DNA of 64,000 nucleotides, taken from positions 31,113 through 95,112 of the forward strand of contig NZ_WQPN01000065.1 in NCBI RefSeq assembly GCF_018785315.1, given 5' to 3'. The number at the start of each line of letters is the position of its first letter. Position 1 is the stretch's first letter. The notes below the pieces were generated by a model, which worked only from the letters and a program-made list of their open reading frames with translations, made no database searches and had not been told where the DNA came from. Positions 1 through 7,238 of this stretch are shown piece after piece. This DNA is from Clostridium sp. MCC353. GTDB lineage: Bacteria > Bacillota > Clostridia > Lachnospirales > Lachnospiraceae. The translations under genes and the position numbers were made by a program.

Positions 1-1353
1 TACTGCCGCAGTTTCAACGAATCCAACGTGGAAGAAATGACCGGCGTCCCTTATGAAAAAGTGCTGGCCGCAGCCAAAATGATTCATGAAAACGGGCCCA
101 TCAGCGTCCGTGAAAGTTCCGCCCCCCTGGCCCATCACGTCAATGGAATGCAGAACTACCGGGCCATCATGGCCTTAACCGCCATCACCGGAAGTTACGA
201 TAAAAAAGGCGGGCAGATGCCTGTAGAATTCACCTATATCCATCAGGCATCCGGCTACCACACCCTGGAACATGAATTTGTGGCCGAAGCGAGGAAAGCT
301 CCTATGGCCGATCCTGTGGGGGCAAGACGGTTCCCTCTCTGGAATCTGCTGGAACACGAAACCCAGTCCATGGACATTTCCAGACAAATTTTAACGGGAG
401 ACCCTTATCCACTGAAGGCTATTGTGGCCTTTGGAATGAATTTCAGGATGTTCCCCGACAGTGAAAAGATGAAACGGGCTTTAGAGCAGATCGATTTCTT
501 CGTGGATACTGACCTTTTCATGACGGATACCTGCCAATATGCGGATATCGTGCTCCCGGCCTGCAGTTCTTTTGAACGGGAAGAATTCAAATCCTATCCC
601 GGCGGATACGCATTTTATACCACGCCTGTAATCGAACCGCTTTATGAATCCAAACCGGATACCACAATCATGTGTGATCTGGCAAATTATATGGATCTGG
701 ATGATCCTCTGCTGAGAAAGGGCTACCGGGCCTGTCTGGAATACATACTCAGCCCCATTTCCTATACGGTGGACCAGCTTCAGGAAGCCAACGTGCCCCT
801 GAAAGTGCCGGAATTCAAACCGCATCAGGAAATGGCCACCCTGAAACGGGGCCTGAAAACGCCCACAGGAAAATTCGAACTGAAATCCGAGCTGATCGCG
901 GCCCATCCCGAATGGGGGCTGGACCCTCTTCCTACCTATAAAGAGCCTCTGGATTCCATAGATAAGGAGCAGTATCCATTCACCCTCACGTCTGGCGGAC
1001 GTTTACCCAACGCCCTCCATTCCAGGCTTCACGATGTAAGCTGGCTCCGCAGCCTGAGGCCAAAAGCCATGGCCGATATAAATCCCGATGATGCCAGGGA
1101 AATGGGAATTGCCCAGGATGACGTGATTGAGATCAGCACGCCGGTGGGAAGTGTGACCGTATGCGCCAACTTATCCTACCACAATCCTGCCGGGTTAATC
1201 AGCCTCTATCACGATTACCGGGAAGCTAACTTCAACAGCCTGATGAACTGTGACCGCTTAGATCCCTATTCCGGTTTCCCGGCCGTCCGTTCCAACCGGT
1301 GCCGTGTCACAAAGAAAGGAGATTTCCATGAAAAAAATGATTCTGGACTTTGA
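1..1353 (+). CDS. Molybdopterin oxidoreductase, large subunit (5' end outside window)
   Basis: Reading frame 1 is open from the first base, so this is the C-terminal 450 or so residues of a longer protein. It resembles the catalytic subunit of the DMSO-reductase superfamily of molybdo/tungsto-bis-pterin enzymes. Visible are the late part of the cofactor-binding core (FGMNFRMFPDSEKMKRAL, then TDTCQYADIVLPACSSFERE) and the C-terminal aspartate-decarboxylase-like barrel (LTSGGRLPNALHSRLHDVSW, then a DINPDDAREMGI segment) that closes over the second pterin. The substrate cannot be told from this part. The end of the gene overlaps the start of the iron-sulfur subunit, the usual arrangement for a two-subunit redox enzyme. 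The N-terminal iron-sulfur motif and any Tat signal are not visible. Confidence 0.9.
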   Translation, partial: YCRSFNESNVEEMTGVPYEKVLAAAKMIHENGPISVRESSAPLAHHVNGMQNYRAIMALTAITGSYDKKGGQMPVEFTYIHQASGYHTLEHEFVAEARKAPMADPVGARRFPLWNLLEHETQSMDISRQILTGDPYPLKAIVAFGMNFRMFPDSEKMKRALEQIDFFVDTDLFMTDTCQYADIVLPACSSFEREEFKSYPGGYAFYTTPVIEPLYESKPDTTIMCDLANYMDLDDPLLRKGYRACLEYILSPISYTVDQLQEANVPLKVPEFKPHQEMATLKRGLKTPTGKFELKSELIAAHPEWGLDPLPTYKEPLDSIDKEQYPFTLTSGGRLPNALHSRLHDVSWLRSLRPKAMADINPDDAREMGIAQDDVIEISTPVGSVTVCANLSYHNPAGLISLYHDYREANFNSLMNCDRLDPYSGFPAVRSNRCRVTKKGDFHEKNDSGL

Positions 1354-1846
1354 TGCTGAACTCTGCTGTTCCTGCGGAGCCTGTGCGGTGGCATGCATGG
1401 ATCAGAACGACTATGATCCCAAAACGGGAACTGCCCCTTTCCGCACCATATTTGAAATGCAGCACAAAGATGAAAAGCCGGTATTCACCCATTATTCCGT
1501 GGCCTGTATGCACTGCTCACCGGCTCCCTGCATCACTGCCTGCCCCGTAGGCTGTCTGAAAAAGGACCCGGAAACCGATCTGACCATATTCGACACCACC
1601 GACTGCATCGGATGCCATAGCTGCTCCATGGCCTGCCCATTCGGAGCTCCCTCCTTCAACGCCCAGGGAAAGATGGAAAAATGCAACGGCTGCTATCTCC
1701 GCCTCCAGCATGGCATGGAGCCCGCCTGCGTCCGCGTCTGCCCCACCGGCGCCCTGCGCATGGTGACCGAGGAAGAGTATGAGGCCTCCCATGGTTCCGG
1801 TTCTATTACGGAAACGGCACGTGAGATCGCGGGACGGCAGATTTAG
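1328..1846 (+). CDS. 4Fe-4S ferredoxin-type electron transfer subunit (DmsB-like)
   Basis: A polyferredoxin of about 172 residues with four cysteine clusters: CCSCGACAVAC near residue 12, CMHCSPAPCITACP near 60, CIGCHSCSMACP near 90 and CNGCYLRLQ...CVRVCP near 115-140. This pattern is that of DmsB/PhsB/HycB-type subunits that pass electrons to or from a molybdopterin catalytic subunit. The ATG at 1328 is chosen over an in-frame GTG at 1304 because AAAGGAG lies six bases before it. It overlaps the end of the preceding oxidoreductase gene by 26 bases in another frame, so the two are probably translationally coupled. No membrane anchor subunit follows, so the pair may be soluble or have an anchor gene elsewhere. 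Confidence 0.9.
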   Translation: MKKMILDFDAELCCSCGACAVACMDQNDYDPKTGTAPFRTIFEMQHKDEKPVFTHYSVACMHCSPAPCITACPVGCLKKDPETDLTIFDTTDCIGCHSCSMACPFGAPSFNAQGKMEKCNGCYLRLQHGMEPACVRVCPTGALRMVTEEEYEASHGSGSITETAREIAGRQI

Positions 1847-1855
1847 GAATGGCTT

Positions 1856-1894
1856 GACAGTCTCAGAATCTGTCTGGCAGATTCTGAGACTGTC
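1856..1894. repeat. Perfect hairpin, 17-bp stem, leading into the tandem array
   Basis: GACAGTCTCAGAATCTG (1856-1872) and its exact reverse complement (1878-1894) enclose the loop TCTGG. The hairpin begins nine bases after the ferredoxin stop codon. Its right arm forms part of the first 20-bp tandem unit. No T-run follows, so it is not a textbook rho-independent terminator, although it could protect the 3' end of the redox operon mRNA. Confidence 0.8.
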
Positions 1895-2177
1895 CGACAG
1901 ATTCTGAGACTGTCCGACAGATTCGGGAACTGACATGCAGATTCAGGAACTATCAAGCAGATTCGGGAACTACCAAGCAGATTCGGGAACTACCAAGCAG
2001 ATTCGGGAACTACCAAGCAGATTCGGGAACTGACATGCAGATTCAGGAACTACCATGCAGATTCGGGAACTGACATGCAGATTCGGGAACTAACATGCAG
2101 ATTCGGGAACTGACATGCAGATTCGGGAACTGACATGCAGATTCGGGAACTGACATGCAGATTCAGGAACTGTATCT
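1878..2177. repeat. Tandem array, 15 units of 20 bp
   Basis: Units start every 20 bases from 1878 to 2158. The majority unit is CAGATTCGGGAACTGACATG. The first two units are a variant (CAGATTCTGAGACTGTCCGA); three consecutive units (1958, 1978, 1998) and the one at 1938 end in CAAG; the last (2158) is degenerate at its end. The period is not a multiple of three and no convincing reading frame uses it. The array fills nearly the whole gap between the redox operon and the peptidase gene, so it must lie in the untranslated leader or promoter region of the latter. The unit pattern suggests recent expansion by slippage or unequal exchange. Confidence 0.95.
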
Positions 2178-2204
2178 TGGATGCAAGAAAGGAATCATTA
2201 TATT

Positions 2205-3269
2205 ATGAAGAAACTAAAACTTTTCCAGGAAGCACTGAAGAAAGAGGGGATTGAAGCCGCGCTGGTCACCTCCTCCACCAATCTCTTTTACCTGACAGAC
2301 TTTTTTGCCAGCGCCGTGTTATTAGTCACCCCCTGTGAAAGCTGGTATTTTACCGATTTCCGCACCATTGAAGGGGCACAAAAGCATTTTTCCGAATCCG
2401 GCATTCATTTAGAACAGGCCGATGGGGATTTTCTCCCCATTGTCTGTCGGCTGGCAGAGGATTTAAACCTCAGTTCCCTGGCCCTTGAAAACAACACACT
2501 GACAGTCAATCAGTTCAGACGGTATACGGAAATGCTGCCCTGCACCGCCATTTTTCTCAACAGCCTTTTAGAAAATCTCCGCCATCAAAAGCTGCCGGAA
2601 GAGATTGAATGCATGATCCGCGCCCAACGGATTGCAGAACAGTCACTAAAAGAACTCCTCCCCATGATACGCCCCGGCGTCACGGAGCAGGATCTGGTAG
2701 CAGAAATGGTATACCGGCTGTACAAAAATAAAGCGGAAGGGCTGGCCTTCCCTGTCATCATCCTCAGCGGCGCCAATTCCTCCCTCCCCCACGGCTTTCC
2801 GGGAACGAGGACCCTGCAGCCCGGCGATTTTGTCACCCTGGACTTCGGAGTAAAAATCGGCGGATACTGTTCCGATATGACCAGAACCTTTGCCTTAGAA
2901 TATGCAACAGACGAGATGAAAGAAGTTTACGACCTGGTCTTAAAAGCCCAATTGGCCGGCATCGAAGCGCTGGCCCCCGGAAAGACCGGAGATGAGGTAG
3001 ACAATGCCGCCCGGGCCGTCATAGATTCCACCCCCTACAAAGGCACGTTCGGACACGGCCTGGGCCACTCCGTAGGCCTGATCTGCCACGACGGCCTCCG
3101 GGCATCCCAGGGAAGCAAAGATATCCTTGCCGTCGGAAACGTAATCACCATGGAACCCGGCATCTACCTCCCCGGCAGGTTCGGAGCGCGAATTGAGGAT
3201 ATGATCTGGCTTTCGCCGGAAGGAAAGAAAAATCTGACGGAATTTCCTAAAGAATTGACTATATTGTGA
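2205..3269 (+). CDS. M24 family metallopeptidase (Xaa-Pro aminopeptidase-like)
   Basis: About 354 residues: an N-terminal creatinase-type domain (residues 1-120, with YLTDF and YFTDFRT) and a C-terminal pita-bread fold (from about 130). The five metal ligands expected in this family are visible: two Asp in TLDFGVKIGGYCSDMTR, His in GHGLGHSVG, Glu in TMEPGIYLP and Glu in RIEDM. It should release N-terminal residues ahead of proline from peptides in the cytoplasm. ATG 2205 is preferred to ATG 2181, because AAAGGA lies 11 bases upstream and 2181 falls at the edge of the tandem array. The gene is monocistronic, and a large hairpin element begins right after its stop codon. Confidence 0.88.
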   Translation: MKKLKLFQEALKKEGIEAALVTSSTNLFYLTDFFASAVLLVTPCESWYFTDFRTIEGAQKHFSESGIHLEQADGDFLPIVCRLAEDLNLSSLALENNTLTVNQFRRYTEMLPCTAIFLNSLLENLRHQKLPEEIECMIRAQRIAEQSLKELLPMIRPGVTEQDLVAEMVYRLYKNKAEGLAFPVIILSGANSSLPHGFPGTRTLQPGDFVTLDFGVKIGGYCSDMTRTFALEYATDEMKEVYDLVLKAQLAGIEALAPGKTGDEVDNAARAVIDSTPYKGTFGHGLGHSVGLICHDGLRASQGSKDILAVGNVITMEPGIYLPGRFGARIEDMIWLSPEGKKNLTEFPKELTIL

Positions 3270-3660
3270 TTTAATTAGTGGGGGGTACGCAGGAAAACGG
3301 GATGAGGGGATGGAGGGCGAAGCGGCTGTTTGGACTCGGGCAGAGGGGAATCCATGGGTGCTGAAAACCAGCTTCCAACCGTAAGTGAAACTAAGACTCC
3401 AGGGATGGAAAAAGACGGTCCGATGCCCATTCACGGTAAACTCTTTATGGGACTTTACCGTTCAGTGGGCATCTCAGAAACTGATTTGGTTTTCAGTTTC
3501 TGCCCGTCTTTTTCCATTCCTGGAGTCTAAGTTTCACTAACGGTTTCCAGATGGCTTTCAGCACCCATGGATTCCCCTCTGCCCGAGTCCAAACAGCCGC
3601 TTCGCCCTCCATCCCCTCATCCCGCTTTCCTGCTGGTTTTCTCTGACACAAGTAATTAAA
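3270..3660 (+). repeat. Large covarying hairpin element, copy A
   Basis: The stop codon of the peptidase is followed directly by TTTAATTAG and TACGCAG. A 78-bp outer stem (3289-3366 with 3556-3633) has only one non-Watson-Crick pair, a G-T. A partly mismatched inner stem follows (ACTCCAGG near 3395 with CCTGGAGT near 3520). At the tip are two hairpins: 3422-3473 (GATGCCC with GGGCATC, nested CGGTAAA with TTTACCG, loop around CTCTTTATGG) and 3475-3502 (CAGAAACTGA with TTCAGTTTCTG). It ends with GGTTTTCTCTGAC and TAATTAAA. Short frames inside it are by-products of the palindrome. Three further complete copies and one partial copy lie in this window. Confidence 0.92.
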
Positions 3661-3697
3661 AACAATTTTAGAATTATAAGAAAATTTAACGTCAAGC

Positions 3698-4119
3698 GTG
3701 AAGGCATTTACAAAAAAGCCTTGATGTTTTACTGTTAATTCCCACGTCAGTTACATTAACTGTCTAAACATCAGCCCTCAAGGCATTTTCAAAAATGACA
3801 TGGAGATTTGATGTAAATCCCCACACCATTTACATCAAATCTCCATGTCATATTCGCCATAACCTACACGAATTACCAAATACCTTCTCACTGAAACGCT
3901 TCTTTGCTCTTTCTACTCCTTTGCCCCGGATTCCCCTTATTACAGGCGTAACTTTGGCCAATCACCCAAATATATTTGAAGTAACGAAGCAGAGAAAGCA
4001 GAGACGTATTTGACTAAGACGATGTTTGGTATTTAGTGCAGATTATCGTATAGACATTTGAAGTAACTGACATGGGAATTAACAGTAAAAGGCCAAGGCA
4101 TTTTCGAAAATACCTTCAC
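3698..4119. mobile_element. Non-autonomous IS-like element (MITE) with 57-bp terminal inverted repeats
   Basis: The ends 3698-3754 and 4063-4119 are inverted repeats of 57 bases differing at about eight positions. The innermost 28 bases, beginning ACTGTTAATTCCCA and ending GTCAGTTAC, differ at only one. Outer ends read GTGAAGG. The 308-bp interior holds no credible gene and includes a perfect 24-bp hairpin (3795-3818 with 3828-3851, ATGACATGGAGATTTG at its start). The element sits between large hairpin copies A and B. The same terminus (AGCGTGAAGGCATTT) recurs at 24622, and its core at 60228. No transposase in the window could move it, so the family assignment is open. Confidence 0.7.
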
Positions 4120-4135
4120 CCTTTATTTTAAATTT

Positions 4136-4536
4136 GCTTTTATTATTTGAGCCAGAGAAAACCAGCAGAAAAGCGGGAGGAGGGGGCGGACAGACGGCCG
4201 GAATTTTGGAAGGGGCCTGGCGGAGGGGCATCCGGCGGTGATGAAAGCCATCTGGAAACCGTTAGTGAAACTTAGGCTCCAGGGGTGGAAAAAGACGGGC
4301 AGAAACTGAAAACCGAATCAGTTTCTGAGATGCCCACTGAACGGTAAAGTCCCTTAAAGAGTTTACCGTGAATGGGCATCGGACCGTCTTTTTCCATCCC
4401 TGGAGCCTTAGTTTCACTTACGGTTGGAAGCTGGTTTTCATCTCCGCCGGATGCCCCTCCGCCAGGCCTCTTCCAAAATTCCGGCCGTCTGTCCGCCCCC
4501 TCCTCCCGCTTTTCTGCGTAACTTTCCCTAATTAAA
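4136..4536 (-). repeat. Large covarying hairpin element, copy B
   Basis: Read on the minus strand it begins with TTTAATTAG 12 bases after the stop codon of gene 4549-5286, followed by TACGCAG. Outer arms 4165-4246 and 4436-4517 pair over 82 bases with one mismatch and one G-T pair, yet their sequence is largely unrelated to the outer arms of copy A. The inner part is nearly identical to copy A. One informative change is AAGACTCC pairing with its partner in A versus AAGGCTCC with a matching change in B, that is A-T to G-C. It ends near GGTTTTCTCTGG. Confidence 0.92.
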
Positions 4537-4548
4537 CCCCAATTTAAT

Positions 4549-5286
4549 TTATTCCTCCCCCAGCAAACAGACACCTGTATATTCTTTGATGAACCCCCGG
4601 ATTACCGTTTCCTTATTCCGCCGCCGTGCATACCTGAAAAGCGTGCTTTCGTCGATCAGATATCTCTCAAATGCATTTTCATAAACCGCTTTTCGTTCTT
4701 CTGTATCCAATAAATCCAGCAGCAGTTTATTCGCAAATAAATCCACCAATATCTTTTCCAGCCTCACTTTATGGGGATCATTCCTGTGCCGCGGGGACTC
4801 GGAGGAAAGGGGGAGCACGACTACCGTCTCCCCTTCCAGATACTTTTTAAAATATTGATGCGCCGGTTTCAGCCAGACACTGCATTCCAGATACCTGCGC
4901 AGATGTTCAAATGCCGTCTCCATCTGCTCTTTTGATACCTCCACAAATGCGATATGGGGACATCCGCCTCTGTCCGGTGCGAACTCTTCCAGCATCCTGC
5001 TGTCCCAAACCTGATAATTAAACCTGGCCTTTTTCATCTCCAGCACCTCCAGGGCTCTGGACGATAAGGAGGAATAATCCGGTTCATACCGTTCCTTATC
5101 CAGTTCACTTCCCGCCAGTGTATACATATTGCGCCCGATGCGCTTGAAAATATTCTGTTCCTGACAATTATAGACAAACCAGTCCATGGATTCTTTAGAC
5201 AATTCGGGATGAAGCTGTTTCATCAGATCCCACAGATCTTCCCTGCTGATCACCGACCGGTTATGGCTGTGTTCCAATTCTCCCAT
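4549..5286 (-). CDS. Unknown protein with winged-helix-like N-terminus
   Basis: About 245 residues, mostly soluble and charged. I do not recognise the family with certainty. The first 65 residues (SREDLWDLMKQLHPELSKES, then ending GRNMYTLAG) look like the helix-turn-helix and wing seen at the start of AbiEi-like regulators and related restriction or toxin-antitoxin proteins. The middle (IAFVEVSKEQMETAFEHLRRYL) and the end (LLDTEERKAVYENAFERYLI, then a YARRRNKE segment) carry no catalytic motif I can name. ATG 5286 is chosen because the longer frame would overlap the transpeptidase gene and start with low-complexity Arg-rich sequence. The gene is eight bases downstream of that gene, so co-transcription is likely. 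A large hairpin element follows it. Confidence 0.6.
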   Translation of the reverse strand: MGELEHSHNRSVISREDLWDLMKQLHPELSKESMDWFVYNCQEQNIFKRIGRNMYTLAGSELDKERYEPDYSSLSSRALEVLEMKKARFNYQVWDSRMLEEFAPDRGGCPHIAFVEVSKEQMETAFEHLRRYLECSVWLKPAHQYFKKYLEGETVVVLPLSSESPRHRNDPHKVRLEKILVDLFANKLLLDLLDTEERKAVYENAFERYLIDESTLFRYARRRNKETVIRGFIKEYTGVCLLGEE

Positions 5287-5293
5287 TTTTTCC

Positions 5294-7096
5294 CTATACC
5301 CCCGGCCCTTTCTCCTGTTTCGACGGCGCTGTCGCTCCCGGCTCTCCCGGTCCCTTAGGGCCGGAACCACCTGACGGGGCCTGGGTTTGCTGCGGAGCCG
5401 CCGTGGTATCGGCAGCCGTCACAACTCCCACTCCCCCATCGCTGGTCTGCGGCTGGGTAGGGGCAGTTTCCGGCGTCGGTTTTGTCTGTACAGGTGATGT
5501 TTCCGGTATGGGTGATGTCTCCGGCACAGGCAATGTCCCCGGCACAGGCGATGTTTCCGGAACTGCCGGTGTCTCGGGTACGGCAGGTGTCGTCTGCGGC
5601 TGGGTGGCCGCCGGTGTCGTAGCAGGAGGCGTTGTCGTCGATGTCCCCTTTGACTCACTGCCTTCCAAATGATAACAGAGGACAGGATCCCCTGCTGCAA
5701 TATTCTCATAAATCGTCTTTGCGACAGGCGGCGGCAGGTTCACACAGCCGTGGGAACCGTTGGTCTTATAAATGGTTCCGCCAAATTTATTCCGCCAGTC
5801 CGCGTCATGAAGGCCGATCCCTCCGTTAAACGGCATCCAGTAATCCACCGGCGTCGCATAGTTTTCGCCTTTTAGTGTCGCATTTCTCTGTTTATAGGTC
5901 AACGGATAAGCGCCTGCAGGCGTAGCCCATCCCCTTGATTCATTGCCCGATACAAAATCAGCTTCCGCAATCATCTTTCCGTCTTTATAAAACCACAAGT
6001 GCTGTGCGGTCAGGTTCACTTCCACATATGTACTGCCGTAGTCATTTTCCCCATGGCTGGCGGCCTTCTGCAGATATTCAGGCTCTCTGGTCTGGCTTTC
6101 CCCTGACCGGAGCGCCGCTGTTAACGCTTCTGTTTCCGCGGTCTGGTTTATTCTCCAGCCATAATTTCCTCCCACGATCCTGACCGTTTTCCCCGAATTG
6201 GTTTTCAGGGTTTTGGGCTGATATGCCGTATCATATTTCTTGGCAAGCTGCTTTACAAACTCCTTTACCTGAGCGGTGTCCAATGCGACGGTGGAATCCG
6301 CGTTGACAGAAATCCACTGATGGACCGTATCGCCGTCCAGCACTTCCTGTTTATCGCCAAACTTATAAGTCACCTTCATATTCACATACTTATTCAGGTT
6401 TTGAACCGCTGTATTAAGCGCCTCATCCTCACTGGTAACAGCCGCCTGGGCGTAGCATCCGATGTCTTCCAGAACCAACTGATCCCGGAGGCTTTCAACC
6501 GCTTCTGCGATCTTTTCCTTCACGACTGCCGGGTCCGCCTGGGTTCCCTTTGTCTCAGGGATTATAGTGTAGCCCTGTCCCGGAATATAATCAGATAAAT
6601 GGGCGTCTTCCGGTTTTATCATCTTCTCTTCATCCAGACATTCCAAAGCTCCCACCGCTTTATCAAATGCCTCCGGGTCAAATGCGATCATCGTATCAAT
6701 CACATACTCTGTGGTGTTCTTTTTATGTTTCAGCCATTCATTGGTATTCTGTCCCGCTACGATCTCTTCCAGCGTTCCATCGAATTTACAATATAGCCCA
6801 ATGTCGTCTTTTCCAATGGTTTCCGTTTTATCTCCCCGCCCTTTTATGGTTAACACATAATTGTCGATTCCCGAGGAAATTAAACGCTGCACCTCTTCAA
6901 CAGTTTTATCTGAAGCATCAATGCCGTTTATCGTCGTATTGGGGAAAAATAAGGAATTGTATTTCTTTCCCATCTGAACATACACAACAGCCGCCAGCGC
7001 CAGCAATATAATCAAAGCCAATACAACTGCCGCTGCTATGACACTTCCTTTTGAATCCTTTTTTCTTCTGCTGCGCAATTCACGCTGCTGCTCCAT
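5294..7096 (-). CDS. L,D-transpeptidase (YkuD domain) with peptidoglycan-binding domain and Pro/Thr-rich tail
   Basis: About 600 residues. A short cytoplasmic start (EQQRELRSRRKKDSKG) precedes one membrane segment (VIAAAVVLALIILLALAAVV). Then comes a long extracellular region resembling the paired peptidoglycan-binding domain of clostridial L,D-transpeptidases. A YkuD domain follows, with the active-site signature GSHGCVNLPP and the upstream histidine in GIGLHDADWRN. The last 120 residues are Pro/Thr/Glu rich with repeated VPETSP-like units, a likely wall-spanning tail. It should make 3-3 crosslinks or attach proteins to peptidoglycan at the outer face of the membrane. ATG 7096 has GAAAGGA eight bases upstream, whereas an in-frame GTG at 7138 has no ribosome binding site. 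Confidence 0.88.
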   Translation of the reverse strand: MEQQRELRSRRKKDSKGSVIAAAVVLALIILLALAAVVYVQMGKKYNSLFFPNTTINGIDASDKTVEEVQRLISSGIDNYVLTIKGRGDKTETIGKDDIGLYCKFDGTLEEIVAGQNTNEWLKHKKNTTEYVIDTMIAFDPEAFDKAVGALECLDEEKMIKPEDAHLSDYIPGQGYTIIPETKGTQADPAVVKEKIAEAVESLRDQLVLEDIGCYAQAAVTSEDEALNTAVQNLNKYVNMKVTYKFGDKQEVLDGDTVHQWISVNADSTVALDTAQVKEFVKQLAKKYDTAYQPKTLKTNSGKTVRIVGGNYGWRINQTAETEALTAALRSGESQTREPEYLQKAASHGENDYGSTYVEVNLTAQHLWFYKDGKMIAEADFVSGNESRGWATPAGAYPLTYKQRNATLKGENYATPVDYWMPFNGGIGLHDADWRNKFGGTIYKTNGSHGCVNLPPPVAKTIYENIAAGDPVLCYHLEGSESKGTSTTTPPATTPAATQPQTTPAVPETPAVPETSPVPGTLPVPETSPIPETSPVQTKPTPETAPTQPQTSDGGVGVVTAADTTAAPQQTQAPSGGSGPKGPGEPGATAPSKQEKGPGV

Positions 7097-7238
7097 GCTT
7101 AAAATCCTTTCATCATCAATCATTTGCATCATCGTCACATATCATGAAAATATAACAGGCATCCAGGCTCAAATCCGCCGTGACGGCCTGATCCGGATGC
7201 CATTTGGATTTTAACATAAAACAGTTAAATATACAATG

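Noticed and set aside
1878..2177. CRISPR array
   Set aside because: The 20-bp units are contiguous with no spacers, and no cas genes are in the window.
3330..3530. Short frames within the large hairpin elements (also at 4272-4574 and 48180-48398)
   Set aside because: They arise from the palindromic sequence, differ between copies and lack ribosome binding sites.
3796..3851. Perfect 24-bp hairpin as an intrinsic terminator of the peptidase gene
   Set aside because: It lies more than 500 bases downstream, inside the IS-like element, with no T-run.
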